Positions 35,089-43,349 of a DNA stretch of 64,000 nt are shown piece by piece; positions within the stretch are counted from its first letter, which is position 1; each line of letters begins with the position of its first letter. This DNA comes from Aureococcus anophagefferens. Lineage: Eukaryota; Sar; Pelagophyceae; Pelagomonadales; Pelagomonadaceae. Under the pieces are notes generated by a model, which had not been told where the DNA came from, did no database searches, and saw only the letters and a program-made list of their open reading frames with translations. Location of the stretch: positions 365,702 through 429,701 of the forward strand of contig NW_008705571.1 of the NCBI RefSeq assembly GCF_000186865.1, read 5' to 3'. The translations under genes were made by a program, and so were the position numbers.

Positions 35089-35943
35089 ATGTTCAAGGCG
35101 ATCGGCCTCGCCCTGGCCTTGGCGCACTGCGCGTCGTCCCTGGGACCGCGACGACGAGCGTATCCTCTGGCGCTCCGCGGCGGCAGCAGCGCCGTCGACG
35201 ACGGCGAGGACGCGGACGACGCCGTCGACGCCGAGGCCCTCGAGCGGCGGACCTGGCTCCTGGAGCAGGTGCGGCGGCGCCAGGAGCGCGTGCTCGTGCT
35301 GTCGAAGAGCCTGGCCGAGCGGGGCCTGCCCTTCGGGGACGGGTCGCTCGCGGAGCCCGAGAAGAAGGCGGGCGTCGAGTTCCCGGACTGGGTCTGCGCG
35401 ACGTCGACCCCGGACGCGCCGAAGCCGTGCCTCATCTGGGGCGACGCCGCCGACGACACCAAGGTCGTGCGCCCGCGCAAGGCCAAGGGCCAGTGGGTGT
35501 CCCTGAGCGCGCTCAACGCGCTCCGGCGCACGGAGCCGCTCAAGGCGTCGCGGCTCTGGTACGACAAGTACCTGCTCGACCTGCGGCGCTTCAACGACGA
35601 GGCGGGCCCCGTCGCGGCGCTGCTGGGCGCGGTCCTCGACTCGCGGCGCGCCTGCCACGCGCTCACGACCGTCGCCGCCCTGGGCATCGCCTTCGTCGCG
35701 CGGCGGCCCGTGGGCTTCGCCGTCATCAAGCTCCTCACGTCGCAGCTCTGCTGGAAGAACTACGCGGTCTGGAGCCCCATCGTCCACGCGCCCCTGCCGC
35801 TGAAGCTGCTGATCCTCCGCCAGGCCTACATCACGGCGGTCAACAACTTCCGCAGCCTCGAGCTCCAGATCCGCGCGGGCCTCGTCGAACTCGAGAGCCG
35901 CGTCTTGGAGGCCGGGGTTCGCGAGGACCCGGAGCTCGATTAA
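35089..35943 (+). CDS. Unknown protein with signal/transit leader
   Basis: The 284-residue protein has no family I recognise. The ATG at 35089 gives a leader MFKAIGLALALAHCASSLG then RRRAYPLALRGG, compatible with ER/plastid targeting; an earlier in-frame ATG would lie inside the duplicated unit. Residues 45-80 are a charged coiled coil (LERRTWLLEQVRRRQERVLVLSKSL). A conserved-looking WVCATSTPDAPKPCLIWGD follows. The C-terminal half has a hydrophobic segment (CHALTTVAALGIAFVARRPVGFAVIKLL, about 185-212) and amphipathic helices ending in ELQIRAGLVELESRVLEAG. Probably a plastid membrane-associated protein; function not inferred. Confidence 0.65.
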   Translation: MFKAIGLALALAHCASSLGPRRRAYPLALRGGSSAVDDGEDADDAVDAEALERRTWLLEQVRRRQERVLVLSKSLAERGLPFGDGSLAEPEKKAGVEFPDWVCATSTPDAPKPCLIWGDAADDTKVVRPRKAKGQWVSLSALNALRRTEPLKASRLWYDKYLLDLRRFNDEAGPVAALLGAVLDSRRACHALTTVAALGIAFVARRPVGFAVIKLLTSQLCWKNYAVWSPIVHAPLPLKLLILRQAYITAVNNFRSLELQIRAGLVELESRVLEAGVREDPELD

Positions 35944-35963
35944 TGGGGCTGGAATTGTGACGG

Positions 35964-36818
35964 TTAGTGCCGAGAAAATAGCGCGCTCTCGCGCGGCGCG
36001 TCGCATGACCAGCGGACGCCCATGTTGAAGGCGAGGCGCGGCGCGGCCGTCGCGTTCGCGCTCGCCGAGTGCACGAGGAGCGGGTGCATGACGAGCACGT
36101 CGCCGGCGTCGCAGGGCGCCGTCTCGAGGCAGGCGCCGGCGAGCTTGGCGCGGAGGCCGATCCAGTGGGCGAGCGCGAAGAGGCCCACGTAGCTCAGCCC
36201 GCCGGAATTCGCGAGGCGGTCCCGCACGCGCCTGTGGCTTCCCGGGACGACGACGGTCGACCCGCCGCCGCGCGCGACGTCGCTCACCACGGGCAGTACG
36301 ATGGCGCTCTGCTCCGGGCTGTCGTAGTAGTGCGGGTCGAAGTGAGCACCGTCGATGTGGTAACCGAGCGCCGGCGGTCGCCAGGGCTTCTTTTCGGGTC
36401 GCGGGTAGCGGACGTGCACCGTGTCCGTCGCCCACTTGCCGAGCATGCAGTGGCCGTCGTCGATGAACTTCCAGTCGGCGCAGCCGTGCAGCGCGTCGAG
36501 GTGCCGGCGCAAGCGGTCGAGGCCCGGCAGGTCGATCGCCCGCGGGAGCCGCGCGTGCGCGCCCTCGGAGTTGCTGTTCGCCTTCGACGAATCCCACAGG
36601 TGCCATTTCTCGCCCGTGTGGTACGTCGTCGCATCGCTCAGGTCGATGCCCGCGCTCTTGAGCATGTCTGTGATCGTCGCGCGAAGCGGGGCGACGTCGC
36701 CGAGACAGCCGCGCAGGATCACGTAGCCTGTGTCAGCGAAGCGGTCGAGGTCGATGGACTCCGTCGCAGCATCGATGCTGTAGAGCATGTTCGTCGTGTT
36801 ACGATTGCCGTGGTTCAT
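35964..36818 (-). CDS. Phytanoyl-CoA dioxygenase (PhyH)-family 2OG-Fe(II) oxygenase
   Basis: The protein has 284 residues (start 36818, or 36788 at MLYSIDAATESIDL). The double-stranded beta-helix iron ligands are visible: HxD in GYHIDGAHFDPHYY (about 153) and the distal His in LVMHPLLVHSASAN (about 243), followed by RLAFNMGVRW with the 2-oxoglutarate-binding Arg. The N-terminal FADTGYVILRGCLGD is the standard PhyH opening, and GGSTVVVPGSHRRVRD is the conserved mid-domain turn. Such enzymes hydroxylate lipids or secondary metabolites; the substrate is unknown. There is no leader. It is less GC-rich than its neighbours on the left. It converges with the 35089 gene (20-base gap). Confidence 0.85.
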   Translation of the reverse strand: MNHGNRNTTNMLYSIDAATESIDLDRFADTGYVILRGCLGDVAPLRATITDMLKSAGIDLSDATTYHTGEKWHLWDSSKANSNSEGAHARLPRAIDLPGLDRLRRHLDALHGCADWKFIDDGHCMLGKWATDTVHVRYPRPEKKPWRPPALGYHIDGAHFDPHYYDSPEQSAIVLPVVSDVARGGGSTVVVPGSHRRVRDRLANSGGLSYVGLFALAHWIGLRAKLAGACLETAPCDAGDVLVMHPLLVHSASANATAAPRLAFNMGVRWSCDAPRESALFSRH

Positions 36819-36926
36819 CGTGTTTCATGACTGTCGTGCTTCGTCCTGCGTCCCGATGGCATCTCCCATCCCGTGAGAAGACAGCAACAAAAGTGAAGCC
36901 TCCATGTTGATGTTCAACATACGTAC

Positions 36927-38246
36927 TTAATCTCGAATTAGGTCGCGCGAGAGCACGAGCTCGTCGACGGTCGTCGCCGCTTCGAAGGGACGCGAGTGGG
37001 GCCACGCGCCGCGGCCCGTGTACTGGAAGCGCCAGACGAGGTGCGTCAGGTTGAGATCGACCGTCGCGAGGCCCGTGCGGAGGCCGGAGGCGTGGAACGC
37101 GCGGAAAGGGGCGAGGAATTCGGGTACCCACGTTGGATCGATCCCTTCCGTGTCGCCGCCGGCGCCGTTGACAATATATATAGGTAGCTCGTGGTTGTGC
37201 GTCTCCGCGGAGAGCTCGCACTTCTTCGTGCCCTTTTCGTCGCACCCGTAGACGCCGACGGACCGTTCGTACTGATGGTTATGGCCGCTGATGTGCAGAT
37301 CGAGCTTGTGCTCGTGGAAGAGATCCTCGAGGTCCCGGCGGTACGCGAACGCCTCCTTCCGGCAGCGCGTCGATTCCGTGATGAGGTCGCTGCAGTACAT
37401 CGGGTGGTGCGTGAACGCGACGATCCACGGCCGCGCGGCCCGGTTCTTGTTCGCCGCCTCCAGGTCCGCTGCGATGAACCTCCACTGCTCGCTGTCCTTC
37501 TTCAACGAGTGGCCCTCCTCGGACGAGTAGGCGATGAAGTGGGCCGGACCGTAGTCGAACGCGTAGTAGAACGGCGCGAGCTGCTTCGACGCGCGAGCCA
37601 TCCGCGGCATCGGCAGGCGATTTATGTAGGGCGCGTAGTCGTACTGCGCCTCGTGGTTGCCCGGCACCGTCATGAACGGCATGGTCGACACGTGGCCCTG
37701 GATGTTGCGAAAGTGCTCGTCGAAGACCCAGGAGTTGTTGCCGCGTTCGCCGACGTCGTTCGCGTAGCTCGTGTCGCCGACGTTCAGGAAGAGGTCGTAG
37801 CGGCCGGACGACGCGAGCGCGTCGGCGACCTTGATGGTGCCCGCGCTATTGATGACGCCCATGTCGCCGTAGGCGAGCAGCGAGAGCTCCGTCGCGCCTT
37901 CGCGGTACCGGAACGCGAGCGTCGGCGACGACTCGTTCCTCGCGGACGCGACGACGTACTCGTACTCGAAGCCGTCCCGCAGCCCGTCGAGGACCGCCGA
38001 GTGCAATGTGCCTGTGAAATTGTCTTTCTCGTAGGAATACGACGAGCCGGCCGCAGTAGAGCGCTCGTCGCCAGCCTTGCCATAGAGCACCGCACCACCA
38101 CCATCGTTTTTAACCATGGTCACCCAAGTCACACGCATGGATCCAGCGCTTTCCGTCAGTGCGAGGTGAATTTGCTCCGGCGGCGCTGCCAACGCCGCCG
38201 CCAAGGCGCACGAGGGCAGTAGCAGCAGCAGCAGCGAATGGATCAT
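36927..38246 (-). CDS. Secreted purple acid phosphatase
   Basis: The 439-residue protein begins with a signal peptide (MIHSLLLLLLPSCALAAALA). An N-terminal fibronectin-like domain (PEQIHLALTESAGSMRVTWVT) is followed by a metallophosphoesterase with all five metal-binding motifs in order: GDMG (about 126), GDTSYAND (about 158), GNHEAQYDY (about 197), THHPMYC (about 279) and GHNHQYERS (about 320). PAPs hydrolyse phosphomonoesters at acidic pH with an Fe(III)-Zn/Mn centre. A secreted form in an alga fits scavenging of organic phosphate. Three N-glycosylation sequons are visible (NFTG, NESS, NNSW). The 5' end abuts an inverted repeat that overlaps the ATG. Confidence 0.93.
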   Translation of the reverse strand: MIHSLLLLLLPSCALAAALAAPPEQIHLALTESAGSMRVTWVTMVKNDGGGAVLYGKAGDERSTAAGSSYSYEKDNFTGTLHSAVLDGLRDGFEYEYVVASARNESSPTLAFRYREGATELSLLAYGDMGVINSAGTIKVADALASSGRYDLFLNVGDTSYANDVGERGNNSWVFDEHFRNIQGHVSTMPFMTVPGNHEAQYDYAPYINRLPMPRMARASKQLAPFYYAFDYGPAHFIAYSSEEGHSLKKDSEQWRFIAADLEAANKNRAARPWIVAFTHHPMYCSDLITESTRCRKEAFAYRRDLEDLFHEHKLDLHISGHNHQYERSVGVYGCDEKGTKKCELSAETHNHELPIYIVNGAGGDTEGIDPTWVPEFLAPFRAFHASGLRTGLATVDLNLTHLVWRFQYTGRGAWPHSRPFEAATTVDELVLSRDLIRD

Positions 38247-38978
38247 CCCCGCCGGGCTAAAAACTAAAAAAAGCAACTCGACCGATTCCTCGAAAAAGCA
38301 ACTCAAACAATCAGGCTGCGAGCAGCCCTTTTGCAGCGTCGATGGACGAAGTTCTCGTCTTCTCCAGCCCGTAGCTCGACGCAGGCGCAGAGTTGCGCAA
38401 CGATCCCCGCGGCTGCGAGGACCGGAACCCTGTCGCGGACACATTCCCCGCGGGATGTCACTCCCGAGGATTGCGTCGCATCGCGCGCGGGGCGTCCCAA
38501 GGGGTCGGAAGAGGGTTTTCGGCGTCCCCCGCACCCTTTTCGACCGTGTTCGAGCGCACGGAGCATCGGGAATCGTTCGTCTATGTACCGCGGGCGTCCC
38601 ATTTGATCCGCTCGGCCATCGACGTCGAAAACATCGACCGCCAACTCGCGCATAGAAACGTGGCGCGGCAGCCCGAACATCTCCAGCGGTGGAGGGCCAC
38701 CCCGCGGTGCCGATCTCGGCCGTTTCGTCGTCCCCATGGAGGCCCGGAACGCCGACTTCACGGCGTCGGCCGCTGCAGTAGGAAATGTGCTGAATCCGCC
38801 TCAATGGCCCGAAGAACCCGTCCCACGCAATCACCTACTGCAGAGAGACACCTTCACCACTGCGGACTCGGCCACGCTCGGAGCGCGTCCATCGCGTGTA
38901 ATTGCTTCAATAATCGCAACGATGCAGCTCCTGAGGTGTTGCTTTTGATAGTTTTTAGCCCGGCGGGATCATCATTGG
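38236..38978. mobile_element. 0.74 kb segment with ~35-base inverted terminal repeats
   Basis: The left end (about 38236-38277) reads ATGGATCATCCCCGCCGGGC then TAAAAACTAAAAAAAGCAAC. The right end (about 38937-38978) is its imperfect reverse complement (GTTGCTTTTGATAGTTTTTA then GCCCGGCGGGATCATCATT). The left repeat covers the start codon of the acid phosphatase. The interior has no recognisable gene. It could be a non-autonomous transposon (MITE-like) or an inverted duplication of the phosphatase promoter/start region. No clear target-site duplication was found. Confidence 0.6.
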
Positions 38979-39026
38979 GCAGCTGAATGGCCTCGAATTC
39001 GAGCGCACTTCAAGGAAGACTTCAAA

Positions 39027-40430
39027 TTACGCCCCCTCCCCCATCGGGATCCGAAAGTGCTTGGCCTCGACGGCGTCGTTGGCGTGGGCGACGATGGGGT
39101 GCTGGTCCCGGGACATCTTGAGGCAGTCCCGGTAGTCGTGGGTCTTCGGGTTGGCGAGGACGTGGGTCGCGACGTGGGCGAAGCGGGAGAGCTCGCCGCG
39201 CTTGTTGTACTCGAGGGCGAGCTCCCGCGCGAAGTCGTAGAGCTCGACGTCGAGCTGGTTGAGCTCGCGGACGCGGGGCGCGTGCTGCGGCGGGAGCTTC
39301 GCGGCCTTGGCCCACTTTGTCGCCGCGTGCTCCTGGGGCCGCTCGTGGGGCACGCCCTTGGTCCAGCCGAGCTGGGCCCGGTAGCCCGCCTCGAGGTCCT
39401 CGACGATGAGCACGAAGTCGAAGAGCTCGAGGCGCGCCTTGGCGCGCGCGAGGTAGCGGCGGCCGAGGTCGCCGCCCAGCGACGAGTTGACGACGTCCGC
39501 GGTGTAGTCATAGCCGAAGCCGCCCATGCCGTCGCGCTGCGTCGCGTCGACGTGCTGGCCGAGGTGGCGCGTCTGCGGGTTGCGGCCGAGGTGCCACCAC
39601 TCCGGGTGCTGCATGAACTGCGCGACGAGCGCGTTCCGCGGGCCCTCGGCCGTCGAGCTCGACTTGACGTAGGCCGTGTGGAGCGGCGACCCGCGGACGC
39701 AGCAGACGAAGCCGCACTCGAAGACCTGCTTGCGCTTGCAGACGCGGCCGAGGCAGAACGTGAACTGGGACCAGAAGAGCGCGACGGGGTCCCGCAGCGT
39801 GACGCCGAAAATGCAGTGCGGCTGGATGAGGTGGCGCTCGAGGAAGTAGGACAGGGGGTGGTGGAAGGTGATGGGGTCGATGGACTTGGAGAAGCGCCGC
39901 CACAGGTCGAAGCTCGACCCCGCGGCCTTGCCGATGTGCACGTAGCGCACGCAGCACCAGCCCTCCCCTTTCGGCTCGCCGCGCGCCATGTAGGTCCCGC
40001 GCACGTTCGACGCCGCGTCCGCGAGGGACAGGGCCTCGCTCGCGAGCTTCGCCTCGACGGCCTCGGCCGCCCGCTTCGCGGCCGCGGTCTCGTTCGCGGC
40101 GCGCGCGGCCGCCTCCGCGGCCGCGGCCGCCGCCGCGGCGCACTCGCGCTGGAGCGACGCGCAGAGCACGGACACGTCCGCGTCCGCGGCGTGCGCGTCG
40201 TCCGGCGCCTCGGTCCGATTCGCCGCGGAGCACAGGAGCTCGACCTGCTCGCAGGACAGGGCCGAGTGCAGCGCCTCCGACGCCTCGTGGCGCGTCTGCG
40301 GCGCCGGCGCGCGCGGCCGCGGCGGCGGCGCGCGGCGCGGCTTCGCCTTGCCCATCATCGGCCGCGGCGCGTTCCGCGGCTTCGGCAGCGCGACGCCGAG
40401 CGCGCAGAGGAGGACGAGTAGGCAAACCAT
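39027..40430 (-). CDS. Sulfotransferase-like Golgi/secreted protein
   Basis: The 467-residue protein starts with a signal peptide/anchor (MVCLLVLLCALGVALP). A Pro/Arg-rich and Ala-rich coiled stem reaches about residue 150. The catalytic-like region has VRYVHIGKAAGSSFDLW (5'-phosphosulfate-type loop), then CIFGVTLRDPVALFWSQFTFC (3'-phosphate-type Arg/Ser), resembling the Sulfotransfer_2 or galactose-3-O-sulfotransferase superfamily. A late FDFVLIVEDLEAGYRAQLGW matches the usual downstream helix. Cysteine-rich segments (CGFVCCVRGS) suggest lumenal disulfides. It is the fourth sulfotransferase-type gene within 11.4 kb, but too divergent to belong to the tandem pair. Confidence 0.7.
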   Translation of the reverse strand: MVCLLVLLCALGVALPKPRNAPRPMMGKAKPRRAPPPRPRAPAPQTRHEASEALHSALSCEQVELLCSAANRTEAPDDAHAADADVSVLCASLQRECAAAAAAAAEAAARAANETAAAKRAAEAVEAKLASEALSLADAASNVRGTYMARGEPKGEGWCCVRYVHIGKAAGSSFDLWRRFSKSIDPITFHHPLSYFLERHLIQPHCIFGVTLRDPVALFWSQFTFCLGRVCKRKQVFECGFVCCVRGSPLHTAYVKSSSTAEGPRNALVAQFMQHPEWWHLGRNPQTRHLGQHVDATQRDGMGGFGYDYTADVVNSSLGGDLGRRYLARAKARLELFDFVLIVEDLEAGYRAQLGWTKGVPHERPQEHAATKWAKAAKLPPQHAPRVRELNQLDVELYDFARELALEYNKRGELSRFAHVATHVLANPKTHDYRDCLKMSRDQHPIVAHANDAVEAKHFRIPMGEGA

Positions 40431-40438
40431 CGTTGTGG

Positions 40439-40536
40439 GCTGCCTCGACTATGGACTTCAACGTGTCGTTAAGGAGCACCCATAATCGTTGGGCTGCCCT
40501 CAATCGATGGGCTTCGACGAGACGTTAAGGAGCGTC
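40439..40536 (+). repeat. Degenerate ~54-base direct repeat
   Basis: GGCTGCC..CGACTATGGACTTCAACG..GTTAAGGAGC (to about 40479) recurs imperfectly as GGCTGCCCTCAATCGATGGGCTTCGACG..GTTAAGGAGC (about 40492-40533). The pair lies between the ATG of the sulfotransferase-like gene and the stop codon of the anoctamin gene. Confidence 0.5.
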
Positions 40537-40542
40537 GCGCCC

Positions 40543-43005
40543 CTAGTCGTCCTTGTCGTCCTTCTCCTTGCCCTCCTCGTCGCCCTCCTTCTTGTTCGGG
40601 TCGCGGATGCCCGGGTCGGAGGCGTGGACGGGCGGCTCCTCGATCTCGAAGAGCTCGTCGTCCTCGAGGTCCTTCTCCTCGTCGCGCTCGAGGCCGATGA
40701 TCTTGGAGATGAGGAAGTCCTGGCGCTCGATCTGCATCTCGACGTCCTCGGGGACGTCGTCGAGCGCGGCCATGAGCACGATCTTGATGCCCACGAGGAT
40801 CCACTCGAGGACGATGAAGATGACGAGGCGCTGCTGCTCGGGGAGCGTGTCGAACGTCGACGACGTCTGCGTGATCATCATGCCGTTGGTGATCGTCGCC
40901 AGGATGGACATGATCGTCAGGATGGACTCCCAGGTGCCGATGTCCTCGGCGCCCGCCGGCCAGGGCCGCCGCGTGTTCTGGCACATCTTCCAGCCGTCGA
41001 CGCGGATCTCGATGAAGTTGTTGACGCACGCGAACATCGGGGCTAAAGGAAAGGCGGAGACGAAGAGCGTCGCGTAGCCGAACTGGATCACCAGCTCCGC
41101 GTAGTCGTCGAAGAGGCTCAGGGAGTCGTACTCGTGCTTCTCGTACTGCTCCTCCGCGGGGCTGATCTGCCGCTTCCGCATGAGCTCCGGCTGCGACGGG
41201 TTCTCGTACTCCGCGTCGTCGTTCTCGCTCTCCTTGCGGATCTCGTACTCCTTCTCGAGGCGCGCGAGGTAGGGCTTGATGACCTCGTCCCAGTTGCCCA
41301 TGACGACGCGGATGATGAAGATCGTGCCGAGGAGCGCGCCGACGTCGTTGAGGCAGTGCGGCGCGCACTGGAACCGCTGCGTCTTCCAGGGCTGGCTCTG
41401 GCCGATGGTGAAGCTCAGCGGGCCCTGGGCCATGGCCACGTAGAACAACGCGCCGTAGGAGTTGACGAACTGGAACACGAAGACCTTGGCGATGAGGTTG
41501 TCCTCGAACGCGGTCTCCGTCCGGTGGTTCTCGATGAAGTTCATGCGCGTCGCGAAGGGCATGAAGAAGCCGTTCGTGAACTGGATGATCAGCGCCAGCA
41601 GGAGGTTCGTGATGATCTTCGCGAGCGCGAAGCCCCCGGAGAAGAAGGCGTTGAAGTCGAGCAGGCCCTGCACGGGCCAGCGCGACACGTACGCGTACGT
41701 GTAGAAGACGCCCGCGTTGACCGCGGAGACGTAGACCATGCAGAGGATGACCTGGAGGTAGGAGCACGCGATGCGCCGCGCCTTCTCCGAGTCCGGGAAG
41801 TAGGCCTCGGGCATGCCCGTCACGGGCGAGTGGATCTCGCGGCCCTCGAACTCCGTGCGGTCCTGCTCCGTGTCCTCGAAGCCCGTCATGCCCCAGGTCA
41901 TCTTCGCCCGCGCCTGCGTCGACTTCCAGTGCTCGAGGAAGACCGTGGACCACATGGACATGAAGATGCCGCAGAACGTCGTCGACCAGACCGCGAAGGG
42001 CGACGGCACGATCTCGAGCGCGTACGTGACGATGCCGAGCGCGCCCGCGTAGAAGAGCCAGGTGCTGTAGGTGCCCAGGAACAAAAAGTACATGCCCACC
42101 TTCTCCCCAAAGTAGTCCTTGACGAGGTCGATGGGCTGCGCCCACGGCGGCTCGAGGTACGTGAGCCACCGGTCCTGGATCGTCTGCAGCGCGTCGTCGT
42201 CGTGGAGCGGGTAGATGGCGAGGCAGGCGCCGCGCGTGATGAGCTCCTTCAGGATCAGCGAGCAGCCCTCCTGCTTGATGTCGCCCTCCATGATGCCCAT
42301 CATGAGCTTGAGCCGGTCCACGGACCGGAAGATCGAGTTCGACGCCGGGTACGTCACGTAGACCGACGGGCTCTGGAGGTCGCCGCGCTTGTCGTACTTG
42401 CCGTAGATGTGCTCGTTGAAGGCGTAGCCGCTCTGGCCCTCCGTGTCGACGATGGCGTTGTTGAACGTCTTCTCGAGCTTCTCGCCCTCGTCGCCCTCGC
42501 TCGCGAGCTTCCAGCCGTCGCGCCGCGGGTACCACTTGTACTTGCCGAACTCGTCGCGGTAGCCCCGCTCGATGCGCATCTTCACCTCCGTCTCGTCCAT
42601 GAGCAGCGGGTAGTCGACGGCCGCGGCCTGGTCCTTGAGCCGGTCGCTCGTGCACCGGATCTTGCAGAAGATCTTGTCGTAGTGGTAGCTCTTGTAGAGC
42701 TTCGTCTGGAGGCCGCCCATCTCGAGGCGCTCGACGATGAGCCGCAGCGAGTAGTGGCGCTGGTAGTCGCTGACGTAGGAGTCGGGGCCGTAGACCCGGA
42801 AGACCATGACCCAGTCCCAGTTCCAGTTCTGCTGCGCGTCGTAGCTCTTGAAGAGCGGGTCGGGCTTCACGTACTTTTGCCGGGGCTTCATCTGGATGCG
42901 CGCCATCTTGATGAGCAGCTGCAGGGAGCAGATGAGCAGCATGAGCACGAAGAAGTAGACGCCGCCGACGACGATGAGCTGGATCTGCTCCGCGCTCCGA
43001 TTCAT
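40543..43005 (-). CDS. Anoctamin / TMEM16 channel-scramblase
   Basis: The 820-residue protein is uninterrupted. The TMEM16 signature is clear: DYFGEKVGMYFLFLGTYSTWLFYAGALGIV (first TM pair), the ST-x-FC-IFMSMWSTVFLEHWK helix, then NLLLALIIQFTNGFFMPFATRMN, FVNSYGALFYVAMAQ, FDDYAELVIQFGYATLFVSAFPLAPMFACVNNFIEIRVDGWK (re-entrant/late TM with acidic Ca2+-site residues) and LVIFIVLEWILVGIKI. About 8-10 membrane segments are present. An extra hydrophobic helix at the very N-terminus (IQLIVVGGVYFFVLMLLICSL) is unusual. The C-terminus is highly charged. Family members are Ca2+-activated Cl- channels or lipid scramblases; the activity cannot be told from sequence alone. Confidence 0.93.
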   Translation of the reverse strand: MNRSAEQIQLIVVGGVYFFVLMLLICSLQLLIKMARIQMKPRQKYVKPDPLFKSYDAQQNWNWDWVMVFRVYGPDSYVSDYQRHYSLRLIVERLEMGGLQTKLYKSYHYDKIFCKIRCTSDRLKDQAAAVDYPLLMDETEVKMRIERGYRDEFGKYKWYPRRDGWKLASEGDEGEKLEKTFNNAIVDTEGQSGYAFNEHIYGKYDKRGDLQSPSVYVTYPASNSIFRSVDRLKLMMGIMEGDIKQEGCSLILKELITRGACLAIYPLHDDDALQTIQDRWLTYLEPPWAQPIDLVKDYFGEKVGMYFLFLGTYSTWLFYAGALGIVTYALEIVPSPFAVWSTTFCGIFMSMWSTVFLEHWKSTQARAKMTWGMTGFEDTEQDRTEFEGREIHSPVTGMPEAYFPDSEKARRIACSYLQVILCMVYVSAVNAGVFYTYAYVSRWPVQGLLDFNAFFSGGFALAKIITNLLLALIIQFTNGFFMPFATRMNFIENHRTETAFEDNLIAKVFVFQFVNSYGALFYVAMAQGPLSFTIGQSQPWKTQRFQCAPHCLNDVGALLGTIFIIRVVMGNWDEVIKPYLARLEKEYEIRKESENDDAEYENPSQPELMRKRQISPAEEQYEKHEYDSLSLFDDYAELVIQFGYATLFVSAFPLAPMFACVNNFIEIRVDGWKMCQNTRRPWPAGAEDIGTWESILTIMSILATITNGMMITQTSSTFDTLPEQQRLVIFIVLEWILVGIKIVLMAALDDVPEDVEMQIERQDFLISKIIGLERDEEKDLEDDELFEIEEPPVHASDPGIRDPNKKEGDEEGKEKDDKDD

Positions 43006-43349
43006 GGCGCCTGTCTTGGTGATGTGCGAGGGTACGAGCTCGGAGGGCCCGCCCCGGCCCGCGGGGGAGGGCGGCGACCTTTACGGACGGATGATCCCAC
43101 GCGCCGGGGCTGCGTTCGCGTCGGCTGGCGTCGGCAGCCCGAGCTCCTCGCCTCGATTTTTGCTGTGAGGGGGGCAATAATCCTGGGTGGTCAGCATTGC
43201 ACCACTCGTTGCCCCACGTCAACAGCCGATCTGCCTGGCTCGCATCTGGAGGTCTGCTGGACGCGATCCGTGCGCGGCTCGGCAGGCGTTGGCGTCGTCG
43301 GCAAGGCGTCGCGCCGCGCACCGCGGCCAATCGCTGGTGCTGCAGCGCA
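43006..43349. other. Divergent intergenic region, anoctamin / Fe-S protein
   Basis: 344 bases between two head-to-head genes; promoters for both are expected. The centre is GC-rich with GCGGGGGAGGGCGG (about 43062-43075). There is no TATA-like element and no additional gene recognised. Confidence 0.5.
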
